From NCBI RefSeq assembly GCF_036346855.1, contig NZ_CP107841.1:3972001-4036000 (forward strand): DNA of 64,000 nucleotides, in the 5' to 3' direction. Positions 52,669 through 63,668 of the stretch are shown here, one piece after another. A model generated the notes under the pieces. It worked only from the letters and a program-made list of their open reading frames with translations, was not told where the DNA came from and did no database searches. The position numbers and the translations under genes are program-made. Numbering within the stretch: position 1 is the stretch's first letter; each line of letters begins with the position of its first letter. The stretch comes from Streptomyces europaeiscabiei (lineage in GTDB: Bacteria > Actinomycetota > Actinomycetes > Streptomycetales > Streptomycetaceae).

Positions 52669-54069
52669 TCAGAACAGTTTGCCCGGGTTGAGGATGCCCA
52701 GCGGGTCGAAGGCCGACTTCACCGCCCGCTGCATCTCCATGCCCACCGGGCCCAGCTCCCGCGCCAGCCACTCCTTCTTGAGGATGCCCACGCCGTGCTC
52801 GCCGGTGATCGTGCCGCCGAGTTCCAGGCCGAGGGCCATGATCTCGTCGAAGGACTCGCGGGCGCGCCGTGACTCGTCGGGGTCTGCCGCGTCGAAGCAG
52901 ACGGTGGGATGCGTGTTGCCGTCGCCGGCGTGTGCGCAGACCCCGATGGTCAGGTCGTACTTCTCTGCGACACGCTCCACGCCCTCGATCAGCTCGCCGA
53001 GCTTCGAGCGCGGCACGCACACGTCGTCGATCATCGTCGTGCCCTTCACCGCCTCCAGCGCGGTGAGCGACAGCCGCCGTGCCTGGAGCAGCAGTTCGGA
53101 CTCGGCCGCGTCGTCCGCCGGTACGACCTGGGTGGCGCCCGCGGCCTCGCACAGCGCCCCGACGGCGGCGAGGTCGGCGGCCGGGTCCGGGGTGTCGAAG
53201 GCGGCGAGGAGCAGCGCCTCGGTGGTCTCCGGCAGGCCCATGTGCGCGAGGTCGTTGACGGCCTTCACCGTCGTACGGTCCATGAGTTCGAGCAGTGAGG
53301 GGACGTGCCCGCCGGCCATGATCCGGCACACCGCGTCGCAGGCGGCCGCCGCCGACGCGAACTCCGCGGCGAGCACCAGTTGCTCGGGCGGCTGCGGCTT
53401 GAGCGCCAGGGTCGCCCGTACGACGATGCCGAGCGAGCCCTCCGAGCCGACGAAGAGCCGCGTGAGGTCGTAGCCGGCGACGCCCTTCGCGGTGCGCCTG
53501 CCGGTGGACATCAGCCGGCCGTCGGCGAGCACGACGTCCAGGCCGAGGACGTATTCGGCGGTCACCCCGTACTTCACACAGCACAGCCCGCCGGAGGCCG
53601 TACCGATGTTGCCGCCGATCGTGCACATCTCCCAGCTGGAGGGGTCCGGCGGGTACTGGAGGCCGTGCTCGTTGACCGCGCGGGAGAGCGTCGCGTTGAT
53701 GACGCCGGGTTCGACGACGGCGATGCGGTCGACGGGGTTGATCTCCAGGATCCGGTCCATTTTCGTCAGGGACAGCACGACGCAGCCCTCGGAGGCGTTC
53801 GCGCCGCCGGACAGGCCCGTGCGGGCGCCCTGCGGGACCACCGGGACGCGCAGTTCCGTCGCGACCCGCATGACGTGCTGCACCTGTTCGACGGTCCGGG
53901 GCAGCACGACGACCGCCGGGACGCCCGCCTCGCAGAAGCTCGCCATGTCGTGTCCGTACGAGGCCGTGACGTCCGGATCGACGAGGACCGCCTCCGGCGG
54001 CAGGCCACTCAGCAGACGGTCGACGAGGTTGCCGGTCGTCTCGTCGCTCGGGGCTTGGATACGGCTCAT
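52669..54069 (-). CDS. FAD-linked oxidase (GlcD/D-lactate dehydrogenase-like)
   Basis: A 466-residue protein starting at MSRIQAPSDE. FAD_binding_4 region: PRTVEQVQHVMRVA, VVPQGARTGLSGGAN, MCTIGGNIGTASGGLCCVKYG and LFVGSEGSLGIV. The C-terminal FAD-oxidase domain has CAHAGDGNTHPTV and GTITGEHGVGILK. It oxidises a 2-hydroxyacid such as glycolate or D-lactate. Transcribed alone, convergent with ssgG. Confidence 0.92.
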   Translation of the reverse strand: MSRIQAPSDETTGNLVDRLLSGLPPEAVLVDPDVTASYGHDMASFCEAGVPAVVVLPRTVEQVQHVMRVATELRVPVVPQGARTGLSGGANASEGCVVLSLTKMDRILEINPVDRIAVVEPGVINATLSRAVNEHGLQYPPDPSSWEMCTIGGNIGTASGGLCCVKYGVTAEYVLGLDVVLADGRLMSTGRRTAKGVAGYDLTRLFVGSEGSLGIVVRATLALKPQPPEQLVLAAEFASAAAACDAVCRIMAGGHVPSLLELMDRTTVKAVNDLAHMGLPETTEALLLAAFDTPDPAADLAAVGALCEAAGATQVVPADDAAESELLLQARRLSLTALEAVKGTTMIDDVCVPRSKLGELIEGVERVAEKYDLTIGVCAHAGDGNTHPTVCFDAADPDESRRARESFDEIMALGLELGGTITGEHGVGILKKEWLARELGPVGMEMQRAVKSAFDPLGILNPGKLF

Positions 54070-54217
54070 CGAGATCCCTCCGTGGATACCCCGGCCTTCG
54101 AGGCGGGGGCGGAAGTCAAGATCCAAGCTTCACACTCGCAGCCATCGGTGTGAACCCGTCGGCGCGAGCGTTCGGGGGTACGGGATGTGGTCGTCGTATT
54201 GACGCACAGTGGGCGGC

Positions 54218-55630
54218 ATGGCTGTGGAGAACGAGCGGCGGGCGGCGTGGCGGTGGGTCGCCGGGTGGGCACAGGGGCCCGGGCGGGGGCCAGGGCCGGG
54301 GTGGAGGGTGGCCGCGGCTGTCGTCGGGTGTTTCGTGCTCGGGGGTGTGCTGATGGTGGTGCCGCCGGACGGGGGTGGCGCCGGCGGCGGGCGGGCGGCA
54401 CGGGTGGTGGGTGCGGCCGGGCCCGAGGGGCGGCGGGCGGGGGCCGCGATGGCGGCCGGGGTGCCCGCCGCTCTGCCCGAGGTCGTCGCGACCGTCCGGG
54501 AACGTGAGGCCCGGGTGCGGGCCCGTCCGCGTGACCACGCCTCATGGGCGGTGCTCGGCGTGGCGTACACCGAGCGGGCCCGGCGGACCGGCGTCGTCGC
54601 GGACTATCCGAGGGCCGGACGCGCCCTGCGCACCTCGCTGCGTCTGCGGCCGAACGGCAACGCGGACGCCGTCGAAGGCCTGGCCGCCCTCGCGAACGCC
54701 CGCCGCGACTTCCGGACGGCGCGACGCTGGGGCGAGGAGGCCGTACGGGTGTCGCCGGCCCGCTGGACCTCGTACGCCCTGCTCATCGAGGCGTACGACG
54801 GGCTCGGCCGGTACAAGGCGGCCCGCGCGACCCTGGACAGGATGCTCGCCGTGAACTCCGGGCCGGCGGCTCGGGCGCGGGCCGCGCAGGTCTACTGGGA
54901 CCAGGGGGCGCGTGAGGACGCGGCCGCGGCGATCTCGGACGCGGCGGCCGCGGAGACGACGGCGGCGGGACCGTCGGCCGCGGGTGCCGTGTGGTGGGCG
55001 CTGGCCGGGGAGCTGGCCTGGGAGCGAGGGGAGGCGGAGGAGTCGTTGCGGTACTGCGCGGCTGCCGGGAGCGAGCCGGAGGCCGACGCGTGCCGGGGGC
55101 GGGCGCTGGCCGCGCTGGGGCGGACGGCGGAGGGGGTGCGGGCGTACCGGGTGGCGCTGTCGCGGCGGCCGTCGGCGCGGGTCGCGTTGCGGTTGGGCGA
55201 GTTGTACGCGTCGCTGGGGCGGGCGAAGGAGGCGCGGGAGCAGTACGGGGTGGTGCGCACGCTGGTGGCGCGGTCCGCCGCGGCCGGGGTGAACGAGTCG
55301 CTCGTCCTCGGGGCGCTGGAGGCGGACCACGGTGATCCGGAGGAGGCGGTGCGGGTGCTCCGTGCGGAGTGGGAGCGACAGCCGAGTCCGCGGGTTGCGG
55401 ACGCGTTGGGGTGGGCCTTGCACCGGGCGGGGGAGGACGGGGAGGCACTGGGGTTCGCACGGCGGGCCACCGACCGGGCGCGGGGCGGGGCCGTGCGCAG
55501 TGCGGCTTACGCCTGTCACCGGGGGGCGATCGAGCGGGCCTTGGGCCTGGCGGCCCCGGCCCGGCGGCATCTTGCCGAGGCTCGGCGGCTCAATCCGTAT
55601 TTCTTGGGGAGTGGAGGGTGGTTCGCGTGA
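54218..55630 (+). CDS. TPR-repeat protein with N-terminal membrane anchor
   Basis: A 470-residue protein starting at MAVENERRAA; a GTG nine bases upstream is also possible. One hydrophobic span (residues about 28-48) suggests a signal anchor. About eight helical TPR-like repeats follow from residue 100 (HASWAVLGVAYTERAR, RRWGEEAVRVSPARW, ALAALGRTAEGVRAYRVAL and similar). It probably scaffolds protein interactions outside the membrane. Function unknown. Confidence 0.8.
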   Translation: MAVENERRAAWRWVAGWAQGPGRGPGPGWRVAAAVVGCFVLGGVLMVVPPDGGGAGGGRAARVVGAAGPEGRRAGAAMAAGVPAALPEVVATVREREARVRARPRDHASWAVLGVAYTERARRTGVVADYPRAGRALRTSLRLRPNGNADAVEGLAALANARRDFRTARRWGEEAVRVSPARWTSYALLIEAYDGLGRYKAARATLDRMLAVNSGPAARARAAQVYWDQGAREDAAAAISDAAAAETTAAGPSAAGAVWWALAGELAWERGEAEESLRYCAAAGSEPEADACRGRALAALGRTAEGVRAYRVALSRRPSARVALRLGELYASLGRAKEAREQYGVVRTLVARSAAAGVNESLVLGALEADHGDPEEAVRVLRAEWERQPSPRVADALGWALHRAGEDGEALGFARRATDRARGGAVRSAAYACHRGAIERALGLAAPARRHLAEARRLNPYFLGSGGWFA

Positions 55631-56085
55631 GGGGGTGGGGGGGGCCGGTTCGTTGGCGGGTGCGGGTTCGGTGGGGGCTGGTCGCGCAGTTCCCCGCGCC
55701 CCTGAAAGATCAGGCCCTGCGGGCCTGAAAGGGCGAGGAGACGGCGGGGCCTGGAAGGCTAGGGGTCTGCGGGCCTCGAAGGCGACGAGACGGTGGGCCC
55801 CGAAAACAACAGGCCCGCAGGCCCGGAAAGCGACCAGACAGCGGGCCCCGAAAACAACAGGCCCGCAGGCCCGGAAAGCGACCAGACAGCGGGCCCGAAA
55901 GCGACGGGGCCCTCAGGCCTGGACAGCGACGGGCTTGCGGGCTGCCTGGGAGACGGCGGGACGGTGGGCCTGGAAAGCGTGGGGCTCAGCCCCTGCTTTC
56001 CAGGGGCGCGGGGAACTGCTTTTCAGGGGCGCCGGGAACCGCGCGACCAGCCCCCACCGGACCCGCAGTCGCCCGATCACAGTCA

Positions 56086-57889
<1,804 letters not shown>

Positions 57890-57937
57890 ACAGCGCAGGG
57901 GCCCCGGAGATGACGATCTAGCCGACCCTGGGGGTAC

Positions 57938-58591
57938 GTGCCGGTGAGCTTCTGGGAGTACGTCGGCAGCTACCACGAGAAGCTGCTGTTCGACGCGTAC
58001 CAACACGCCAGTGCGGTGTTCCAGTGCATGGTCGTGGCCACGGTCGTCGGGGTCCTGATCGGTGTCGTCACGTACCGGCGGGAGTGGGCCGCCGGGCTCG
58101 CCACGACCACCACCGCCACCCTCCTGACCATCCCCTCCCTCGCCATGATCGGCCTGCTGATCCCGGTGGTGGGTCTCGGTGTGGCCCCGACGGTGATCGC
58201 CCTGACGCTGTACGGGCTGCTGCCGGTCGTGCGGAACGCGATCGTGGGCCTGCGCGGGGTCGATCCGGCGCTGGTGGACGCGGCGAAGGGCATCGGGATG
58301 TCCCGGCCCCTGCGGCTGCTGCGGGTCGAACTGCCGCTCGCCTGGCCGCCGATCCTCACGGGGATCCGGGTCTCCACACAGATGCTGATGGGCATCGCCG
58401 CGATCGCCGCGTACGCCTCCGGGCCGGGCCTCGGCAACGAGATCTTCCGCGGTATCGCCTCGCTGGGCAGCGCGAACGCCCTCAACCAGGTACTCGCGGG
58501 CACGCTCGGCATCGTCGCCCTCGCACTAATGTTCGATGCCGCGTATGTGCTGATCGGGCGGCTGACGATTCCGAGGGGGATCCGTGGCTGA
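57938..58591 (+). CDS. Glycine-betaine/choline-type ABC permease (1)
   Basis: A 217-residue protein starting at GTG (a second GTG lies six bases later). Five or six spans and the BPD permease EAA loop: DAAKGIGMSRPLRLLRVELPLAW-like, here split over residues 113-135. The OpuC-type signature TIPSLAMIGLLIPVVGLG is present. It is the first gene of a four-gene operon for osmoprotectant uptake; its end overlaps the ATPase gene by 8 bases. Confidence 0.88.
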   Translation: MPVSFWEYVGSYHEKLLFDAYQHASAVFQCMVVATVVGVLIGVVTYRREWAAGLATTTTATLLTIPSLAMIGLLIPVVGLGVAPTVIALTLYGLLPVVRNAIVGLRGVDPALVDAAKGIGMSRPLRLLRVELPLAWPPILTGIRVSTQMLMGIAAIAAYASGPGLGNEIFRGIASLGSANALNQVLAGTLGIVALALMFDAAYVLIGRLTIPRGIRG

Positions 58592-60017
58592 TGACGGCAC
58601 GGCGAAGGTGGCGGGCACGGCGAAAGTGACGGGCGCTGCGAAAGCGGCGGGCACTGCGAGAGCGGCCGGTACGGCGAGAGCGGCCGGTACGGCGAGAGCG
58701 GCCGGTACGGCGAGAGCGGCCGGTACGGCGAGAGCGGCCGGTACGGCGGGGGCAACGGAGGCGGCTGGGGCCACGGGTACGGCTGGGGCAACGATCGAGT
58801 TGGTCGACCTCAGCAAGCGGTATCCGGGCAGCCGTCACCCGTCCGTCGACAGCGTGACCATGCGGATCGGCGCGGGCGAGACCGTGGTCCTCGTCGGGCC
58901 CTCCGGGTGCGGCAAGTCGACGACGCTCAAGATGATCAACAGGTTGATCGAGCCGTCCAGCGGCTCCATCCGGATCAACGGCGAGGACGTCACCCGTATC
59001 GATCCGGTCGGGCTGCGGCGCACAGTGGGCTATGCCATCCAGTCGTCCGGCCTCTTCCCGCACATGACCGTCGCCCAGAACATCGCGCTCGTGCCGAGGA
59101 TGGTCGGCTGGTCCGCGTCGCGGGTGAAGACCCGGGTGACGGAGATGCTGGACCTGGTGGGCCTCGACCCGGGCGAGTACCACGACCGGTATCCGCGTCA
59201 GCTCTCCGGGGGCCAGCAGCAACGAGTGGGCGTGGCAAGGGCGTTGGCCGCCGATCCGCCCGTCCTGCTGATGGACGAGCCGTTCGGGGCGGTGGACCCG
59301 ATCACCCGCGGCCACCTCCAGGACGAACTGCTCCGGCTCCAGCGCGAGCTGCGCAGGACGATCGTGTTCGTCACCCATGACTTCGACGAGGCGATCAAGC
59401 TCGGCGACCGGATCGCGATCCTGCGGGAGCGGTCGCACATCGCGCAGTTCGACACCCCGGAGGCGATCCTCGCCGGCCCGGCCGACGACTTCGTCTCCGG
59501 TTTCGTGGGCGCGGGCGCCGCCCTGAAGCGGCTCCACCTGACGCGCGTACGGGATGTCGAGGTGACCGGCTGTCCGACGGTCACCCCGGGCGAGCCACTG
59601 CCACAGGTCCTCGACCGGCTGCGGGCCGACGCCACCGACGAGGTGCTGCTCCTCGACCGGAACGGACGGCCCTCCAGGTGGCTGCGGCGCGACGACCTGT
59701 TGCGCGCCAAGGGGTCGCTCGCGCGGGCCGGGACCCCGGTGCGCACCACCGTGACCGGGGACGCCACCCTGCGGGACGCCCTGGAGGCCGTGCTGACCGA
59801 CAACACGGGACGGGTCGCCGTCACCGGGCGGCACGGGGAGTACACCGGCGTCGTGGACATGGAGACCCTGCTCGGCTCCGTCCGCGGGCTCATGGAAGCC
59901 GACCGGCTGGACGCACTGGAACGCCATCACCGACTGGAGGAGACCCGCACCGGGCGGAAGCCCTCCGAGCGGACGCCCGCCGACGGGGAGAGCGACGGAG
60001 GGGAGGGGGCGCCATGA
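58584..60017 (+). CDS. Glycine-betaine/choline-type ABC ATPase with N-terminal repeats and CBS region
   Basis: A 477-residue protein starting at GTG. Residues 1-68 are low-complexity copies of AAGTAR, absent from typical family members. The ATPase follows: Walker A GPSGCGKST (105-113), signature LSGGQQQRV, Walker B VLLMDEP and THD. Residues 325-445 contain a CBS-type pair (DEVLLLDRNGRPSRWLRRDD, and NTGRVAVTGRHGEYTGVVDM), known in OpuCA to sense ionic strength. It is coupled to the next permease by an ATGA overlap. Confidence 0.9.
   Translation: MADDGTAKVAGTAKVTGAAKAAGTARAAGTARAAGTARAAGTARAAGTARAAGTAGATEAAGATGTAGATIELVDLSKRYPGSRHPSVDSVTMRIGAGETVVLVGPSGCGKSTTLKMINRLIEPSSGSIRINGEDVTRIDPVGLRRTVGYAIQSSGLFPHMTVAQNIALVPRMVGWSASRVKTRVTEMLDLVGLDPGEYHDRYPRQLSGGQQQRVGVARALAADPPVLLMDEPFGAVDPITRGHLQDELLRLQRELRRTIVFVTHDFDEAIKLGDRIAILRERSHIAQFDTPEAILAGPADDFVSGFVGAGAALKRLHLTRVRDVEVTGCPTVTPGEPLPQVLDRLRADATDEVLLLDRNGRPSRWLRRDDLLRAKGSLARAGTPVRTTVTGDATLRDALEAVLTDNTGRVAVTGRHGEYTGVVDMETLLGSVRGLMEADRLDALERHHRLEETRTGRKPSERTPADGESDGGEGAP
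58650..58752. repeat. 18-bp in-frame tandem repeat in the ABC ATPase gene
   Basis: About five copies of GGCCGGTACGGCGAGAGC encode the repeated AAGTAR. The unit is a multiple of three, so copy changes keep the frame. Confidence 0.9.
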
Positions 60018-61114
60018 CCGCCGCCGAGATGGGCTCCACCACCGGGGAGGCCACGTCCGGAGAGGCGGGCTCCGCGCTGGAGGCCGACGCCACCGCAGAC
60101 GAGGCGGACTCCGCGATCAGGGTCGACGCCACCACCGAGACCGACTCCGGCATCAGGGCCGACGCCACTGCCACCGAGGCGGACTTCGCGTCCGCGCCGG
60201 GCTTCGTGTCCGCACCGGACGACGTCTCCGCACCGGACGACGTCTCCGCTCCGGACGGCGTCTCCGCACCTGGCCGGACCTCCAGGCCGGCCGCTTCACC
60301 CGCGACGGGAGCGGTACCTCCCGCCGACGGGACTTCACCCACCGACGAGACCCCTCCGCCGGACACGGCCCCCGCCCCCAGGGTGACCTGGCAGAAGCTG
60401 ACACTGCTGCCCTCCGTCCTCGTGGTCGTCCTGCTCACCACCTGGATGTGGTTCCAGCAGGCCGAACTGGACGCGATCTCCTCGAACGCCCTGTCGAACG
60501 GGCAGGTGTGGCAGGCCCTGTGGCAGCACATCCAGCTGACCGCGATCTCGACCTTCTTCGTGCTGATCATCGCGATCCCGCTGGGCGTCCTGCTGACCCG
60601 GGACGCGTTCCGGAAGGCCACCCCGGTTGCCATGACCGTCGCCAACACCGGTCAGGCCGCCCCGGCCATCGGCCTGCTCGCGCTGCTGGTGATCTGGCTG
60701 GGCATCGGCCGGGAGGCGGCCCTGATCGGCATCGTCGTCTACGCCGTCCTGCCCGTCCTCTCCAACACGATCGCCGGCCTGAAGGCGAACGACCCGACCC
60801 TCCTCGAAGCAGCCCGGGGCATCGGCATGTCCCCGGCGGAGGTGCTCGCCCGCGTCGAACTCCCCCTGGCCGTACCGCTGATCCTCGCGGGCGTACGGAC
60901 GGCCCTCGTCCTGAACGTGGGCACGGCGACCCTCGCCACCTTCGGCGGGGGCGGCGGCCTCGGCGTACTGATCACGACCGGGATCACCAACCAGCGCATG
61001 CCCGTCCTCGTGCTCGGCTCGATCCTCACGGTCTGCCTGGCCCTGCTGGTCGACTGGCTCGCCTCGCTGGCCGAACTGCTGCTCCGGCCACGGGGGCTGG
61101 AGGCTGATTCGTGA
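60014..61114 (+). CDS. Glycine-betaine/choline-type ABC permease (2) with long N-terminal tail
   Basis: A 366-residue protein. Residues 1-125 are a disordered acidic Ala/Thr/Asp/Pro tail with repeats (SAPDDVSAPDDVSAPDGV). Six spans follow with the permease motif LEAARGIGMSPAEVLARVEL and AAPAIGLLALLVIWLGIG. It pairs with the first permease. Usual family length is about 215-240 residues, so the tail is extra. Its stop overlaps the next start by 4 bases. Confidence 0.88.
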   Translation: MTAAEMGSTTGEATSGEAGSALEADATADEADSAIRVDATTETDSGIRADATATEADFASAPGFVSAPDDVSAPDDVSAPDGVSAPGRTSRPAASPATGAVPPADGTSPTDETPPPDTAPAPRVTWQKLTLLPSVLVVVLLTTWMWFQQAELDAISSNALSNGQVWQALWQHIQLTAISTFFVLIIAIPLGVLLTRDAFRKATPVAMTVANTGQAAPAIGLLALLVIWLGIGREAALIGIVVYAVLPVLSNTIAGLKANDPTLLEAARGIGMSPAEVLARVELPLAVPLILAGVRTALVLNVGTATLATFGGGGGLGVLITTGITNQRMPVLVLGSILTVCLALLVDWLASLAELLLRPRGLEADS

Positions 61115-62070
61115 GCCGGCGGACACCTCTCCTGCCGGCGCTGCTGCTGGTGGCCGGCTGCGGGCTGACCAGCGGCTCCCCCATGACCGACGACGTCCTG
61201 CCGGGCTCGGTCGGGCAGGGCCGGCCTCTCGACGACGCCGACCTGACCGTCACCTCCAAGGACTTCACCGAGAACCTGATCCTCGGCGCCGTCATGGGCA
61301 TCGCCTTCCAGGCGGCCGGCGCGGAGGTGCTCGACCGCACCGGCATCCAGGGGTCGTTCGGCGCCCGGGAGGCGGTGCGGAGCGGGGACGCGGACGCCAT
61401 GTACGAGTACACGGGCACGGCCTGGATCACCTACCAGGGCAACAGCACCCCCGTCACCGACCCGCGACGGCAGTGGGAGGCGGTGCGCGACGCCGATCTG
61501 GAGAACGGCCTGACCTGGCTCCCGCCCTCCGCGCTCAACAACACCTACGCCCTCGCCCTGAACCGCGCCCACTCCGCCGAATACGGCACGAAGACCCTCT
61601 CCGAAGTGGCCCTGCTGGCGGCGAAGGAGCCGGGGGCCGTCACCCTGTGCGTGGAGAGCGAGTTCGCCAACCGCGCGGACGGACTGCCGGGCATGCAGAA
61701 GGCGTACGGGATGAGCCTGCTCACCCGGAACATCACCCAGATGGACAGCGGGATCATCTACACCCAGGCGGCCAAGGGGAGTTGCCTGTTCGGGGAGGTC
61801 TACACGACCGACGGGCGCATCGCGTCGATGAAGCTGACCGTGATGGACGACGACCGGAAGTTCTTCCCCAACTACAACGCGGCCCCCGAGATCAACTCCG
61901 CGACGCTGAAGGAGTGGCCGGAGATCGCCGACGTCCTCGCGCCCATCACGAAGAAGCTCGACAACGACGTGGCACGCGAGCTGAACGCCAGGGTGGACGT
62001 CGACGGGGAGGATCCGCACCGGGTGGCGTTGGAGTGGATGGTGGCGGAGGGGTTCGTGCGGGAGGGGTGA
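61111..62070 (+). CDS. Osmoprotectant-binding lipoprotein
   Basis: A 319-residue protein starting at GTG. Signal with lipobox VAGC near residue 17. The binding domain has VTSKDFTENLILGAVMGIAF, ADAMYEYTGTAWITY and LNNTYALALN, the OpuCC/OpuBC type that binds glycine betaine or choline. It is last in the permease-ATPase-permease-binding protein operon. Confidence 0.9.
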   Translation: MSRRTPLLPALLLVAGCGLTSGSPMTDDVLPGSVGQGRPLDDADLTVTSKDFTENLILGAVMGIAFQAAGAEVLDRTGIQGSFGAREAVRSGDADAMYEYTGTAWITYQGNSTPVTDPRRQWEAVRDADLENGLTWLPPSALNNTYALALNRAHSAEYGTKTLSEVALLAAKEPGAVTLCVESEFANRADGLPGMQKAYGMSLLTRNITQMDSGIIYTQAAKGSCLFGEVYTTDGRIASMKLTVMDDDRKFFPNYNAAPEINSATLKEWPEIADVLAPITKKLDNDVARELNARVDVDGEDPHRVALEWMVAEGFVREG

Positions 62071-62227
62071 GTTGGTGGAAGCTCCGCCGGTCGGCGGCTG
62101 TCGATCAGCGGCCGGGATCAGCCGCTGGATCGGCGGATTGATTCAGCAGTTGGATCCAGGAATTGGATCCAGGAGTCTGATCGAGCGGTCTGACCCAGCG
62201 GTCTGATTCAGCGGTCTGATTCAGCAG
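62071..62227. repeat. Degenerate repeats ending across a stop codon
   Basis: After the binding-protein gene there are GGATCCAGGA(A/G)TTGG-type repeats (about 62151-62175). They are followed by four 13-base units of the form TCTGATTCAGCGG (62176-62227). The stop codon of the Lon-like gene (62221-62223) is in the last unit. Confidence 0.85.
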
Positions 62228-63021
62228 CTGGGTACGGAGCCCTTGCCCGTCTCCAGCGCCACGAGCGAGCCGACCGCACCCTTCAAGGTCGTCACCGGGA
62301 TGAGCCGCAGCCCCTTGGGCAGTTCGGCCTTCGCGTCCGAGCACTCGGCCTTGGGTACGAGGAAGACGGTGGCGCCGTCGCGACGGGCCGCCTGGGTCTT
62401 GAGGGTGACCCCGCCGACCGCGCCGACCCGGCCGGCCGTGTCGATGGTCCCCGTCCCGGCGATGACGCGACCGCCCGTGAGGTCGCCGCCGCTGCCGTCG
62501 CCGTCGAGTTTGTCGACGATGCCGAGGGAGAAGAGCAGGCCCGCGCTGGGACCGCCGACATCGGCGAGCCGCAGGGTGACCTCGATGTCGCCGGAGTCCT
62601 CGCCGAGGTAGGCGAGAGCCGCCTCGGTGGCCGTGTCCTGGGACTCCTTCATCTCGGCCGCGTTGTACTCCTGGATCTCCTCTGCGGTGTCGCCGCTGGG
62701 GTAGACCGCCTCGCGCGGCATGACGGCCTGGTCCGTGCGGAACCAGCCGTCGAGCACGTCGCCGAGCCCGACGCGGGTGTCCGGTCCCGTCGCCTCGATC
62801 GTCGTCATCCGCAGCTGCCCACTGGTCTTCCGGGCCTCCGCGCCGCTGATCGTGATCACCGGATCGCCCTTGTTCTCGCCCAGCACGTTCGCCGTCATCC
62901 CCGGCTGCGCCACGGAGAACGGCAACGGCGCGAACACCGCCGTGGCGAGCAGCCCCACCACGGGCAGGGCGCATACGGCTACGGCCACGGGACGCGAAAG
63001 GCTGGAGAGACGAGAGAGCAC
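62221..63021 (-). CDS. Membrane-anchored Lon-fold serine protease (YlbL-like)
   Basis: A 266-residue protein with an N-terminal anchor (PVAVAVCALPVVGLLATAVF). The S16 catalytic dyad is Ser159 in GGPSAGLLFSLGIV and Lys208 in GAVGGVTLKTQAA. Usual YlbL proteins are about 340-380 residues with a PDZ domain before the protease; here that space is too short and no PDZ is seen. It probably degrades membrane or exported proteins. Confidence 0.82.
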   Translation of the reverse strand: MLSRLSSLSRPVAVAVCALPVVGLLATAVFAPLPFSVAQPGMTANVLGENKGDPVITISGAEARKTSGQLRMTTIEATGPDTRVGLGDVLDGWFRTDQAVMPREAVYPSGDTAEEIQEYNAAEMKESQDTATEAALAYLGEDSGDIEVTLRLADVGGPSAGLLFSLGIVDKLDGDGSGGDLTGGRVIAGTGTIDTAGRVGAVGGVTLKTQAARRDGATVFLVPKAECSDAKAELPKGLRLIPVTTLKGAVGSLVALETGKGSVPSC

Positions 63022-63105
63022 GGGGTCAATCTAACGTGAGGGGCACTTCCGGCCAGGGGGCGGTGGCACCCGCGGGCGGGAGCCGGCACGGTGGGCCGGC
63101 GGGTC

Positions 63106-63600
63106 TCAGTTGACGTCCACGTCCTCGAAGAGTCCGAGGAGATGCGTCAGCACCCGTACACAGGCGTCGACGTCGGCCCCCGTCAGCTCACCGCTCGCCT
63201 GCTTCAGCAGCACGCTCTCCCGGGCCACCAGCGCGTCGATGGTCGTACGGCCGACGTCGGTCAGCCGGATCAGGGAGGAGCGCTGGTGCGCGGGGTTCGG
63301 GATGGCCTCGACGAGGTCCCGCCCCGCTGCCTCGTTGACCATCCGCTGCACGAACTGCCTGCTCAGCGCCAGCGTCCGGCCCATCTGCGGCACCGTCATC
63401 GGCCGCCCGCCCATGCGCAACAGCTCCAGCACGGCACGTACACCGACGGGGAACCCCTCCTTCCGCTCCTTCAGCTCCAGCGCGCGGGTCGTCCGCCGGT
63501 AGAGGGGGCCCAGGACGGCGAACACCTCGGACAGCCGCCCGGCGAGCACGTCGGGCGGCAGCGGCTCATTGTTCTCTGTCACGGGGTCATTCTCTTCCAC
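63106..63600 (-). CDS. MarR-family transcriptional regulator
   Basis: A 164-residue protein using GTG at 63600; a GTG at 63582 has a better spaced GGAAGAG and may be the true start. Winged helix: MTVPQMGRTLALSRQFVQRM, then VEAIPNPAHQRSSLIRLTDVG. It is divergent to an alpha/beta hydrolase gene with two TGACAAC-type operators between, a classic self- and neighbour-repressing arrangement. Confidence 0.9.
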   Translation of the reverse strand: MEENDPVTENNEPLPPDVLAGRLSEVFAVLGPLYRRTTRALELKERKEGFPVGVRAVLELLRMGGRPMTVPQMGRTLALSRQFVQRMVNEAAGRDLVEAIPNPAHQRSSLIRLTDVGRTTIDALVARESVLLKQASGELTGADVDACVRVLTHLLGLFEDVDVN

Positions 63601-63618
63601 GCTCCACCACCGAGCAGA

Positions 63619-63637
63619 ATGACAACCCAGTTGTCAT
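63619..63637. promoter_or_regulatory. MarR operator 1
   Basis: ATGACAAC-CCA-GTTGTCAT, a perfect 8-3-8 inverted repeat in the MarR-hydrolase intergenic region, 19 bases from the MarR start. Confidence 0.8.
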
Positions 63638-63649
63638 CACCTCCTCATT

Positions 63650-63668
63650 ATGACACCTTAGTTGTCAT
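63650..63668. promoter_or_regulatory. MarR operator 2, overlapping hydrolase start codon
   Basis: ATGACACC-TTA-GTTGTCAT, the same 8-3-8 site with one mismatch, 31 bases from site 1 (centre to centre). Its last two bases are the AT of the hydrolase ATG. Confidence 0.75.
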
